Origin: Sepioteuthis lessoniana
Lineage: Eukaryota > Mollusca > Cephalopoda > Myopsida > Loliginidae
Reading direction: 5' to 3'
NCBI GenBank assembly: GCA_963585895.1
Contig: OY757916.1
Coordinates: 23,032,162 to 23,096,161, forward strand
DNA: 64,000 bases
Both the position numbers and the translations under genes were made by a program. The notes under the pieces were generated by a model. That model had not been told where the DNA came from, made no database searches, and saw only the letters and a program-made list of their open reading frames with translations. Positions 32,337-42,876 of the stretch are shown here, in pieces. Each line of letters opens with the position of its first letter. Within the stretch, counting starts at the first letter, position 1.

Positions 32337-33173
32337 TGTAGTGGAAGGGAAATTTCGTATTTTGGTTTGGCGCGCAATTTAATTCGACACTTAATTTCAC
32401 CCAATCAGGATTACCTATCCTATTCACCCCGGACCTTCTTTTCCGGGCAGCAAATTGGGTAAGCTGCCAAACCCACTCTCTTTAGCTGGACAACGCCGCC
32501 CAGTGCAGACGTTTCACTGCGGCTCTAGAATAGCAGCAGCAGCATGGAAACATGAGAGAACCTATCTAATTTATGGATTCCTTGTAAGGAATCCCAGTTG
32601 AATATAAATTAGATACATTCAACATGCCTCGCACAGGCACAACTTTATGTCACCCCAAAATTGGCTATGTCAACGCGATGCTTTTATTCCGCTCTCGACA
32701 CCTAGCAATCAATTCACCTCTGGGACACTTTAATGGAGACAACACAGACTCTCCTCCTCAAAAACACTAGACGCACAAAACGACACGGTGACTCTAAAGT
32801 TCATTTTCCTCCAACTGCAACATGGCTTTCGCTAAACTACAGCGAACAGAATCCCTCGCACGTCTGACGACACAAGCTGCCATATCAACCTTCTCAACCT
32901 TCTCATAAATCCATTTCGTCTCCTTACTCACAATCTTACTCACCACAAGTCTTGCAGCACAAACCCAAACTACATTTTCCATGCTGCAAATAAAAACCAT
33001 TCGTAAAAACATTTCGACTATCGGCATCTTATTTCTTCATCCTTTCCTTTATATACCCAACAAGCTTTAGCGAGGGACCTCACAACCTAGCGAGGAAGTA
33101 ACTAAACACAAACACGTCACAACCATTCCTTGCTAACAATAACAATTTCACTAGGCCAAAACCTAACGCTAAA
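32337..33173 (-). mobile_element. LTR-B copy 2 with 4-bp TSD
   Basis: Opposite-orientation homologue of 30097-30912 over its full length, flanked by acgt at 32333-32336 and 33174-33177. On its sense strand a TATA-like gggtatataaagg lies about 20 bp upstream of a 77-codon frame (33027-32794) that starts MPIVEMFLRM and ends QLEENEL. The frame is disrupted in copy 1. Confidence 0.85.
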
Positions 33174-33860
33174 ACGTCTATCTTGGTCTTTTATCCTTTC
33201 TACCTACACATACACTCACACAAACATGTATATCTACACCTTCCGATGAAATTTTCTATTTAAATGTACAATTCCAAGTTTAAAAACCAATGAATGCATA
33301 TATTTCTTTAAGTACTTCCGCCATTTCCCTTCTCTTTTGGAAACCATTTTTTTTAACTTAAAGTGATTTTTTTTTATTTGCATGCTAACCAGACATCTCT
33401 TTGCCCCACAAATAAAAAAAAAAAAGAAAAAGATTTTTAAAAATGGACAAATAGAAGAAAAAATCTTTATCTTCTATTTTTTTAAAGACCATGAAAAAAA
33501 GGAGCAGGTAAGCCAAGAAAATCTGTTTGCGATGAAGCAACTTTTTAAAGTGTACAAAAGTTTTTTTTTTCATCAAATAAAAATTCATCAGAAATTATTT
33601 GAAAAAAAAAGATGAATAAAATGGAAGTTTGATAAAAAAAATATACAACTACTACATAAGCTTTTATGACATACTCGACAAAAAAAATCCTTTTTCTGCT
33701 CAGGGGTTTTTGTTTTTTGTTTTTAATTACATTTTTTTCTTTATCAGATTTTAATCTGAAGAGAAGTGAAATGTGAATGACAGAAAATGTGATGAAAAAA
33801 TAAAGGGAAATAAATATGGCATTTAGAAAAAGGTGTGCATAGGTTCATGTGGTCATAAGT
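33174..33860. other. AT-rich unassigned sequence
   Basis: Poly(A) and poly(T) patches (33407-33430, 33560-33570, 33605-33612). Lys/Phe-rich frames on both strands reflect composition. Confidence 0.45.
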
Positions 33861-33922
33861 ATATATATATACATATATAGAAAGAAAGAAAGTAAGAAAG
33901 AAAGGGAGAGACAGAATAGGTA

Positions 33923-33953
<31 letters not shown>

Positions 33954-34200
33954 TGATTACTAAAAAAGAAATGAAGATGTACAAAAGAAAGAAATTTTGT
34001 GAAGTTAAAAGAAATGAAAGGGAGAGAGAGAGATTATAGTGAACAGTGATAGATAGAGACTTAATAACAATGAAAAAGAAATATACGTTAAGATGGAGAC
34101 TTAGATTATAAAGAAGGAAGAAAGAAAAGATTAGAGAGGAGAAAGAAAGAAAAAATACTGGAGAAGAAAGAAAGAAAACGTAATAGAGAGGGAAAAATAA

Positions 34201-34240
<40 letters not shown>

Positions 34241-34680
34241 AAAGATTATAGAGAAGAAAGAAAGAAAAATACTGAAGAAGAAAGAAAACGTAATAGAGAA
34301 GGAAAAATAAAAGAAAGAAAAAATAACACAGAAGAAAGAAAGAAAGAAAGAAAGAAAGTATTATTGAGAAGAAAAAAGAAAGAATAAGTGAAAATAAAGA
34401 AAGAAAAAATAATGGAAAATAAAGAAAGAAAAAATATTGAATAAAAAAACAAAAAAAAAATAATATAAAATAAAAAGAAAGGCAGAAAAAATAATATAGG
34501 AGAAGGAAAAAAGAAAGGCAGAAAAAATAATAGAGGGGAAGGAAAAAAAGAAAGAAAGAAAAAATAATAGAGGAGAAGGAAAAAGAAAGAAAGAAAGAAT
34601 AGAGAAGAAGGAAAAAGAAGAAGAAATGATAGCAAAAGAAGAAAAAAGAAAGAAAGAAAAATAATCGAAGATAAACTGTA
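33861..34680. repeat. (GAAA)n/(GA)n purine-rich tract
   Basis: (TA)n, (GAAA)n and (GA)n to 34030, then a long GAAA-type compound tract at 34080-34670 with recurring aataata and gaagaaagaaag spacers. All three minus-strand frames are open for long distances (Phe/Leu/Ser), the 215-codon frame being one; none is a protein gene. Confidence 0.93.
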
Positions 34681-34827
34681 TTTTGAAAAGTGCATTGATG
34701 GACACGCACATGCTTACTCAAGATGTTTCTTGCCTTTTTCTTAAATAGAATCAATTGTAAAGTGCAACCTCTTTCCAAAATGCGATGATTTTTCAGAAAA
34801 TAACTTTCAGTCGTTCTTTTTTACTTA

Positions 34828-34879
34828 CAAACACACACACACACACACACATATATATATGTATATATATGTGTATGTA

Positions 34880-34910
<31 letters not shown>

Positions 34911-34965
34911 TTGTGTGTGTGTATGTGAGTGTTTATGAGTATATATATATATATATATATAATTG
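34828..34965. repeat. CA/TA/GT/GC compound microsatellite
   Basis: (CA)n, (TA)n, (GT)n, a short gcgcgcgc and another (TA)n in succession. Confidence 0.95.
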
Positions 34966-35305
34966 TGAGTGTATTTCCTTTTTGAGGGGTTGGGGTTGAA
35001 AGACCTACAAAATCAATTATTTGATGTGCTTTTTAAAACTACAATTCTTGCGTCCATCACGTAGGTTGGCCAATGACTCATTGGGATTAAGTATTTCAAA
35101 CACTTCAATAAAAAATAAAACAAAAAACCCAAAAACGGTTCAGTCTGGTTGCTTATTTTCATGGACTATTTTTCCTCTTTTAACCTGTCTTCCAGTGTTT
35201 CTTTGCCATTGGAAATGACATGCACACCTCAGGTGAGAGAGGGTGGGAAAAAGTGAGTAAAAGACATAAGTACAGATACATTCAGATATATAACTATGTG
35301 CAGTA
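34966..35305. other. unassigned sequence
   Basis: No repeat family recognised. The 65-codon frame at 35021-35218 has no motif or splice support. Confidence 0.35.

Positions 35306-35307
<2 letters not shown>

Positions 35308-35345
<38 letters not shown>
35308..35345. repeat. (TA)n microsatellite
   Basis: TA run of about 35 bp. Confidence 0.95.
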
Positions 35346-35346
<1 letters not shown>

Positions 35347-35430
35347 GAAAAACAAAATATTTAAATGATGAATTCTTTATATGAACATTGCCAACATTTC
35401 AGTCTGTGACGATCTTCAGGATGGTATAAT
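35346..35430 (-). mobile_element. Penelope-like terminal fragment with degenerate hammerhead core
   Basis: Minus strand: CTGAAGA (complement at 35413-35419), a short stem with GTC/GAC, then GAAA (complement at 35397-35400) and tgttggcaatgtt. The arrangement 'ctgaagat..tgaaatgttgg' is typical of Penelope-like terminal repeats. Confidence 0.55.
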
Positions 35431-35614
35431 GCTTATTCAATGTTTCATCAGGAAAAATAATTTTCAAAGATAATGAATTTTTTAAAAAACTTTTTTGTGC
35501 TCTTCAACATTAATCATATTCACGTTTTTCGAAAAAAATTATAAATGTATATATACATACACACACACATACATATATATGCATACATGTCATATATATA
35601 TATATATATATATA

Positions 35615-35852
35615 AGTAAAGAAAAGTTGGCGACCATAGTCGAGGACGACCCGAAGGCCCTTTTCACCGAGGCGTAGAGGATAGTGTTATTCTTTTCTCT
35701 GGAATGCTTCACTTTACCCTTGATTCGTATTTTATAATGCTGAGTGTTAAGCTAGGCAGTATCAAGAACCATTTTTGTATCTTTGGTATGATTCGACCTG
35801 GGATTGAATCCTGGTGTCCCGGGTCAGTGACCAACACTCTACCAACGAGACC

Positions 35853-35853
<1 letters not shown>
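35615..35853 (-). mobile_element. SINE-A between (TA)n runs
   Basis: Minus-strand SINE-A from 'aagttggcgaccatagtcg' to the A-box complement near 35835-35852. (TA)n flanks both sides (35594-35612 and 35853-35895). Confidence 0.85.
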
Positions 35854-35890
<37 letters not shown>

Positions 35891-36159
35891 TATATTGTAT
35901 AGAAATCATATAATATGGAATTTTGCAACAACAATACACCATCTGGTTTTGGATTTTGCAAAAATAATACTATACCATCTGGTTTTTGTATAATTGTGAA
36001 AAATCATCTTTCAACCAGACAAAAATGAAAAATACTCAACTTATGACGAAATTACCTAAAGTCAAAAAAAGGACAAAACTTTGGAAATTATCACTTTGCC
36101 ACTTTAATTTACTAACATCTCTTTCACTGAATTAGTATGAGATGACGTTAATTGGAGAG

Positions 36160-36850
36160 TTGGAAAAGAATTAATTTTTTTAATTTGTTGCGGACTTTTT
36201 ATCCTCATCTTCGTAGTTTTTTTTCTTTTGTTTCTTCTTCACTACGCTTCGGCCAAATTTCACCTCTGGCCTTCTTCAGGTGATTAACTGCGACCTCGGA
36301 TAGGAATGCTGAGTCTTGTAACCGTATCCCCAATAATTATTGCCTTCCATAGTTGTTGTCTATCGCACCACATTTTTGACCAAGTAAACCTCTGGCTGGC
36401 TTGGGTAGGAATTGAAACCACTATCTTCTGATAATGCTCACCTGGAACCGTAGAGACTCAACGCATCTATCCGCTACGCAACGGGCCCCGAAGGGCGATC
36501 AAGGTTGAATTTTTTGGTCTGATAAATCCAAATTATATGTTCTCTTCATCTGGTCTTCCATAGTCGGGTCCGTACCGAATTTGTAATTGTCTTTATTGAA
36601 ATCCTTTTGAGATGAGGCTTCTTAATCTGAGAATTAATTTTTTTATTTATTATGGACTTTTTGTTTTCATCTTGGTAGTTTTTTTTTTTTTTTTTTTAAT
36701 CACCTGAAGAAGGTCAAAGGTGAAATTTGGCTGAAACGTAGTGAAGAAGAAAAAAAAATACCAAGATGAGGACAAAAAGTCCGCAACAAATCAAAAAAAT
36801 TAATTCTCAGATTAAGAATTCTCATCTCAAAAGGATTCCATTAAAGACAG
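36160..36850 (-). mobile_element. PLE-HH copy 2 with tRNA-like module
   Basis: Minus orientation: hammerhead-like arm at 36167-36300 (CTGAAGA complement at 36273-36279; the second box is GAAG instead of GAAA), tRNA-like module with gcgtagcggatag and GGTTTCAATTCC at about 36400-36480, then a unique part, then an inverted arm on the + strand at 36690-36850 (CTGAAGA 36704-36710, GAAA 36733-36736). It shares the whole order with 47344-47989. Confidence 0.7.
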
Positions 36851-37220
36851 TTGTGGCTTTAGTTCTGAACCTCGAAAGAGTATGATTTAACCTCAGGATT
36901 TCCATTACTCTAAGGTCCACTCTGACTTGGAGTGTTATTAACTCTGATAGTCCCATCTATTGGTAAGATAGGTCTGTTTGGAAATTTATTAGTATTCGAT
37001 AGAACTAATTGAAATTCCTTAACTGTGTAAAATCTATATGAAAAACAATTACTAGAAGCTACTTTTGTTTTATGAAAATTATAATTATTAGTTGCTTGAA
37101 ACTATATAACTTCAAACAAATGATTATTTTCAACTCAAAATGGTTACTTCAAACTCATACTTGGGGGTGAATTATTAGTATTACGTAGGAATACTTGATA
37201 TATATAACTGTGTGCAAACA
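36851..37220. mobile_element. HTT-derived fragments
   Basis: 'ctctaaggtccactctgac', 'gttattaactctgatagtcc' and 'ttagtattcgatagaacta' recall the 3' part of an HTT head and internal units (+). Strongly diverged. Confidence 0.45.
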
Positions 37221-37229
37221 TTCATGCAG

Positions 37230-37266
<37 letters not shown>

Positions 37267-37275
37267 TATATTCAT

Positions 37276-37315
<40 letters not shown>

Positions 37316-37561
37316 GTATATGTATGTATATATATATATATATATATAGTATTATTTGGTCCAGTTAAACAGGAGTTGCGAGGAATTCCATCAGCACAAG
37401 AAAACCATTCAACAGTGAACATTTAAATTTTCCTGGTAAAAAGTTCAATGTAACTGACATTACAGAGCAATAATCATGTAATTAATTAATTATTTTATTT
37501 ATTATTTTTTATTATTTTAAATAATTATTTCATTATTTTTAATTATTTTAATTAATTATAA

Positions 37562-37602
<41 letters not shown>

Positions 37603-37605
37603 AAA

Positions 37606-37650
<45 letters not shown>
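37230..37650. repeat. (TA)n/(CA)n and ATT-rich tract
   Basis: (TA)n at 37230-37262, (CA)n at 37276-37292, (TA)n to 37350; a tract of TTATT and AATTA at 37480-37566; (TA)n at 37566-37600 and 37612-37651. Confidence 0.92.
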
Positions 37651-37654
<4 letters not shown>

Positions 37655-37667
37655 ACTGTGTGTTATT

Positions 37668-38278
37668 GTTTAGTTGTTTGGGTTTATGGCATGTCAACCT
37701 TTGCAGGTTATTTAACGCTTATCCAGTTTTATGCAAATAGTTCTATTTCAAACAATTCAGTTTATTCAAACAGTTCTAATTCAGCTTATTCAGTTTATTA
37801 TAAGGACAGATTTTCTTACTCATAGTTCAAAGTCAAAACAGTTGTATGTTAAACAATTCCGTTTAGTATAAGTATAGTTTCAATGTCAATACAGTTCCAT
37901 TTCAAACAATTCAGTTTAGCATAAGCATGCAGTTTAAATGTAAGTATAGTGTAATTTTCAAAAACACTTTGATTTCAAGCTATTCAGTTTAGTCAAAAAT
38001 TTCTATTTCAAACAATTCAGTTTCGCATAAGTATGCAGTTTAGTTCTATTTAACCCATAGATAGGGCCCAGCAGGTGCTACCACTCTGGGCCAGAGTGGA
38101 CCTGGGAGTGATGGCAATGAAGAGGTACTCCACATTCCCCAAAGCTACAGCATCATTGGAACCACACCATCAGATTGTTTAGTTTCGTATTGAGAACACT
38201 CATTAGGGGGGGTCTTACCCCTCTGCAGAGATGCAGTCGGTGTATTTTACAGCCACAGCCGACTGGGCAATGTGTGTA
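37668..38278 (-). mobile_element. HTT repeat, full length
   Basis: Minus strand: head 38050-38278 (complement of gcccagtcggctgtggctg), internal units 37730-38045, tail complement at 37668-37725 (ttatggcatgtcaacctttg). It lies head-to-head with the + copy at 38490. Confidence 0.85.
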
Positions 38279-38394
38279 ATTGTAAAACATCTAATTGTTG
38301 CAAATTTATTTCAACCAATCATTGTAAAGATTTCATTAGTCACTATTAGATAAGGATTCATTTGAATCAGTTTTTTTAATTGGTTCAGTGGAGA

Positions 38395-38488
38395 AATGTA
38401 ATATAGTGGCGGAGGGACTTCGTTTTATATATCTTGCCTTTAGGTTTAGTTAGGCTGAAACCTTTCGGCTCAGTGCATGGGTTAGTGG
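38395..38488 (+). mobile_element. LTR-A 5' fragment
   Basis: tgtaatatagtggcggaggg, 'cttgcctttaggtttagtta' and cagtgcatgggttag match the first ~90 bp of LTR-A at 58635. It stops at the HTT head. Confidence 0.75.
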
Positions 38489-38489
38489 T

Positions 38490-39145
38490 CGATTGCCCAG
38501 TTGGCTGCAGCTTCTGAATACAACGACTGCATCTTTACGGAGAGGTAAGACTCCCCCAATGAGCATTCTGGATTTGATACCAAACAGTATGATGGTGAGG
38601 CTCCTGTAATGCTGGAGCTTTGGGGAAGGCAGAGTACATTTCATTGCCATTGCTCCCAGATCCACTCTGTCCCAAAGTGGTATCACTTGTGATGGTCTCA
38701 TCTATTGGTCAAATAGAACTGTTTGACCATTTACCTGTGTGCAAACAAATGACCAATGTTGAATTGTTACTGTTGAATTGTAATACTTAAAACCCTGTGT
38801 ACAAAAACAGAATTATTGGTATTAGATAGGAATACTTGAAACCATAAATCTGTGTTAGCTCTTTTTTAAAAATATAATTATTTTCAAGCTATTCATTACT
38901 GATCATATCGATACCCATTTAACTGTGGGCAAACAAATTACTATTGTTAAATTTTAGTGTTAGTGTTAGTGTTACATAGTAATACTTGAAATCTTTTAAC
39001 TATGCGCAAACAAATAAACTCTGTTGTGTTTCAAAATATTATCAACAAACTACTCCTCTACAATGATATTTTTAATATTTATATGAATAAGCAGGATCTG
39101 GCATTGAATAGCCTCTAATGTGTGATATGCCATAAAACCCAACCG
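38490..39145 (+). mobile_element. HTT repeat, full length
   Basis: Head 38490-38710 (gcccagttggctgcagc ... 'attgctcccagatccactct'), internal units 38715-39010, tail 39092-39145 (ggcattgaatagcctc, gatatgccataaaacccaacc). Confidence 0.85.
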
Positions 39146-39750
39146 ACCAGAATGAAACCACCTCTACTTCTTAAATAATATCAGGTTTTCTGAAACACCC
39201 AATTAATAAATTTAATTTTGTGTGTGTGTTTGTAAATATTTCTTTTTTTATGAATAATTCATTTAGTAAAATGATAATTTTTTTAAAAAGTTGTTAAATT
39301 TTCTAAAACCTACCAAATGAATCTAAAAAGACGAATCAGATTTTAAACAAAACTCAGCCTCAGATTTTCCAACACGCCCTGGATATGTGCTTATTTCCAT
39401 GAATGACTGTATATATAAATTCATTTTAAGTTCTACTATCAGGAAATTAACTCCCAAATTCTCATTCATTAAGCATTGAAGTTCTTAACCACTTGGCCCC
39501 TGTCTTATTGGAAAAGTGCAGGACTAAAATTCCTCAAAGGAAGTTTAGAGAAAAAAGAAAAAAAAAAAAAAAAGAGAAAGAAATCTCTTATAAATTGGAA
39601 ATCTGCTGTCCATTTCTGTTGAAATCCACTGAAGATTTCCTTCACTATTTCTATCACCTCATCAATAAAATTTGCGTTCATTGATTGAGGTCTGAGTGCT
39701 GAACCCTGAAGATCTTAGCAGATCACTTGTCTATTAGCCTCTTCTAATTC
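39146..39750. other. unassigned sequence
   Basis: No family recognised. The 63-codon frame at 39493-39684 is Lys-rich around a poly(A) patch and has no splice support. Confidence 0.4.
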
Positions 39751-39762
39751 TATTTACTTCAG

Positions 39763-39812
39763 TATTACTCCCTTGAGGTATGAAACTTTCTCTGACAAGT
39801 GAGAAAGAATTG
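39763..39812 (+). other. possible non-coding exon
   Basis: 'tctatttacttcag' acceptor-like site ends at 39762 and 'ttg|gtaagtat' donor-like site starts at 39813, bounding 50 nt. All three frames of the 50 nt contain a stop codon, so it could only be a UTR or lncRNA exon, or chance. Confidence 0.2.
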
Positions 39813-40282
39813 GTAAGTATAATATGCTACTAAATAGTATTTCTGAGTGAAAGAAAGATTGAACAAGACAAAGAGAGAGAGACAGAGCGGACCATTAGAA
39901 TATTAGTGAGTTGTTATTTGTCAATAGAAGTATGTTAAATTAAGCTTGTTTTACTAGCAGGGTGAAAACAAAATAGAATAAGTCTGAGTGAAAACATTCC
40001 GTTGTTTTATAAGAGAATTATTTGAGAAACATAAGTGGTAAGAATTGATAATGAAAACATTTGGGCAAAAATGTATTTTAGAATAATAGAAGTTTTTTGA
40101 AACATGAAGAAAGGATCTTAATTAAATTATACAGACAAAATGTGAAATTACTATTTAATGAAACATATATAATGGAAGTGGGCTTAATGAAGAGGTAACT
40201 CTTCACCCCTCTTCTATCCCCTTCCACTCTTCTATCCCCTCTCACTCTTATGTGTCTATTCTAGTTTTTTTATCAAAAAGAT

Positions 40283-40349
40283 CTGAAGAAGTCCTGTTAA
40301 TTTTTTTTCGTGCTTTTGGAAATTTCAAAAATGCGCAACAGGATTGAAA
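40283..40349 (+). ncRNA. degenerate hammerhead motif with long stem II
   Basis: CTGAAGA at 40283-40289; stem II of 9 pairs AGTCCTGTT (40290-40298) with AACAGGATT (40337-40345), one G-U pair; then GAAA at 40346-40349. The stem encloses about 38 nt. The core differs from CTGATGA at one position. Likely part of a Penelope-like terminal repeat. Confidence 0.55.
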
Positions 40350-40525
40350 TAAATTTATAATCCTATGTGACCGGTTTTGTTGTTTTTTCTTAAAGAATTT
40401 ATGGCTCTGTTTTATTGGTACATTGAGCTCTTTACCAGGAAAATTTTAAATATTCATTCATGAATAATTTCTTGTCCTGATGGAATTACTCCCAACTCCG
40501 GTTTAACTGGACCAAGAATACTCAC

Positions 40526-40550
40526 TATATATATATATATATATATATAT
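40526..40550. repeat. (TA)n microsatellite
   Basis: Short TA run. Confidence 0.9.
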
Positions 40551-41228
40551 GAAAGTAAATATGGATCAAAATCTGACAGTATGAAGAAAAACAAATACCA
40601 AATATATTCTTACCTGACATCTAACATGGATGACTTCAAAATGATCTGTATATATGAAAACTTACTTGTCTTTGCGTATTTCTTAATAAATGAGAGGATT
40701 TATCTCGTTTCTTTAGGAAAACGTTTTCAAATATATTTCCACGTGCCAGACACGTTCTTAACACATTTGAATTATGAACGCTATGTGCACGTTTGTACCT
40801 TTCCGTTGTATACTTTTCATTTACTCCTGTTATCTCAGCATGCATCCATTGCTATGTGAACTATTCTGATATCCAAGTCCTGATGATGGTTACTGAAACT
40901 AAAATGTTCAACATAGACTTTACATCAAAATAATCAACCAATACCCCAATGCCTAGTCAAATGATTATGTTTTTCTGCTATCTTCAAATATATATATATA
41001 TATTTTTTTTTTTATGGTCAAAGAGGGAAAGAAATGAACATTTTAAAATGAATAGGTCCACAGAGATTTATACATTTTAAATTATTTATTTTACTCTAGC
41101 ATGTTTTTAGCTACTAGCTGCCTTCAGAGAGTCTTAATGATATATATTTGAATTTCATCTGATGAGCTTGAATGAGCTAAATAGCTCTATCAGGGAAATG
41201 GAATACAATTTCTAAATTCCTTGTTTTT

Positions 41229-41232
<4 letters not shown>

Positions 41233-41289
<57 letters not shown>
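41233..41289. repeat. (TA)n microsatellite
   Basis: TA run of about 57 bp. Confidence 0.95.
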
Positions 41290-41292
<3 letters not shown>

Positions 41293-41295
41293 TGC

Positions 41296-41356
41296 CTACA
41301 GAGCCAGATGTAATCTACCTAGATTTCACCAAACAAGAAAACATCTGGCTCCGTAG
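41296..41356. other. hairpin, 16-bp stem
   Basis: ctacagagccagatgt (41296-41311) pairs with acatctggctccgtag (41341-41356), 15 of 16 positions, with a 29-nt loop. Adjacent to the (TA)n run. Confidence 0.75.
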
Positions 41357-41589
41357 TTATTTGAATTTCTCTCTTGTTAGTGTGTTGAGAGCACTTTTGG
41401 CTTAAGGTATTCTGTTTGTGTTTTTTCATTTGACTAGGCATTGGGGTATTGGTTGATTATTTTCAAGCAGTAAAAATGTTTTTTGAAACATGAAGAAAAA
41501 TGGTCTTGTTTGCTGCTTTCATACATATGATTCATAATGAAAAGCACAACAACCTACAAAGGCTTAATAGTTTAAATTCTCATAATGAT

Positions 41590-42655
41590 GTCCCTGTTAG
41601 TATGACATAGAATATACCCACTGTACCCCACCCTTGCAGAGGGGTGAGACCCACCCAACAAGAGGTGTCCTAGGTATGACACTAACCTGCAACTAATGCT
41701 GAGGTCCTGGTTCTGGAGATCTGGGTAGTATGGAGAAACACCTCATTGCTATTACACCAAGGTACACTCTGATTCAGAATGGTTATATCTGATGGGGTCC
41801 CATCTATGGTTCAAATTGATCTGTTTTGAATTATTTATATTTGATGTCATACAACTGTGAATTATTTGGTTTAAGAATAGTTACTTACAAAGGATCAAGG
41901 TTTGATCTATGGTTCAAATTGATCTGTTTTGAATTATTTGTATTTGATGTTATACAACTGTGAATTATTTGGTTTAAGAATAGTTACTTACAAAGGATCA
42001 AGGTTTGATCTATAGTTCAAATGGATCTGATAAAAATTATTTATATTTGACTAGAATACTTGATGATGTAATTGTAAATTATTTATATTAAGAATAGTTA
42101 CTGGAATATATAGTTGTTTACGAAGGATTATATTAGTTACCTGAAACCATGTGACTAAGAGTAAACAAATAGTTATTGTTAAATAAAAATGATTCGTTAA
42201 AACTCTATAATTATTAACATTAGATAGGAATACATGAAGCCATAAAACTTTGGGCAAATTATTTGTATTAGATAGGAATACTTGAAACCATAGAACTTTG
42301 GGTAAATTATTTGTATTATATAGGAATACTTGAAACCATAGAACTGTAGACAAATTATTTGTATTAGATAGGAATACTTGAAACCATAGAACTGTGGGCA
42401 AATTATTTGTATTAGATTGGAATACAAGGCATCATAGAACTGTGGGCAAATTATTTGTATTAGATAGGAATACTTGAAACCATTTAACTGTAAGCAAATT
42501 TTTTGTATTTGAAATATTTGATATAACTGTCTTCAAGATACTGCTCCTCAAAAAATGTAGAAATGAATATACAATGAATGTAATTCCCTATACTCGAGGC
42601 TAAAAATAATCCTAGATTCGTTGGCATGCGTTTAAAACTAATCAATCAATCAATC
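41590..42655 (+). mobile_element. HTT repeat with expanded internal arrays, type-B tail
   Basis: Head 41590-41800. Internal part: about 2.3 units of 104 bp (tctatggttcaaattgatc at 41802, 41906, 42009), then about six 48-bp units at 42215-42500 (ttgtattagataggaatac). Tail 42540-42655 ends gtttaaaactaatc + (aatc)n instead of (aaacc)n. The periodic 116-codon minus frame is a product of the 48-bp array. Confidence 0.85.
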
Positions 42656-42774
42656 AATCCATCTCCAATACTTTCTTTTTCAGTTTCTCAAGGATTTAGA
42701 GAAAGAATACGAAAAAAGTGACTTGAGCAGAATTATGTTTGGTTGGTTTTTTGTTTTGTTTTTTTTTCCTCCAG

Positions 42775-42876
42775 GAAGTTTGTAAACATGTAATACCAGA
42801 AATTCTTCAGTTTATTTATTGGAAGGTGAAAAGGGAAAAAAATAGTGTTGTGTTTAGTGATACAAAAATCTCACTG
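42775..42876 (+). CDS. candidate internal exon of an unknown host gene
   Basis: A polypyrimidine tract of about 30 nt ends in ctccag at 42774, the acceptor. The 102-nt segment is open in one frame (34 codons, phase 0-0), beginning EVCKHVIPEILQF and ending FSDTKISL. A strong donor, ctg|gtaagtga, starts at 42877. Composition is unlike the flanking repeats and it lies between HTT copies but in none. I do not recognise the protein. It could also be a chance splice-like arrangement; no neighbouring exon was found in the window. Confidence 0.45.

Larger units (their letters stand above)
40865..41470. mobile_element. Penelope-like fragment with 38-bp perfect inverted arms
   Basis: 40927-40964 and 41426-41463 are perfect reverse complements. 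CTGATGA (40880-40886) and GAAA (40895-40898) lie just outside the left arm. A second hammerhead-like core, CTGATGA (41159-41165) with GCT/AGC stem II and TAAA (41178-41181), lies between the arms. A (TA)n run (41233-41289) and a 16-bp hairpin (41296-41356) are also enclosed. Confidence 0.6.

Noticed and set aside
30097-33173. A single 3-kb foldback transposon
   Set aside because: Each arm has its own 4-bp duplication and one arm has an uninterrupted paralogous site, so these are two insertions.
34131-34778. 215-codon frame on the minus strand
   Set aside because: Lies in a GAAA/GA tract; two other frames are open over the same DNA. Composition artefact.
42051-42427. Periodic 16-residue peptide repeats
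   Set aside because: Produced by the 48-bp internal array of an HTT copy; the period is a multiple of three by chance.
42684-42740. Upstream acceptor-like site (tttctttttcag) with an open FLKDLEKEYEKSDLS frame
   Set aside because: No donor follows, and the frame is not continuous with the exon at 42775; kept out of the annotation.
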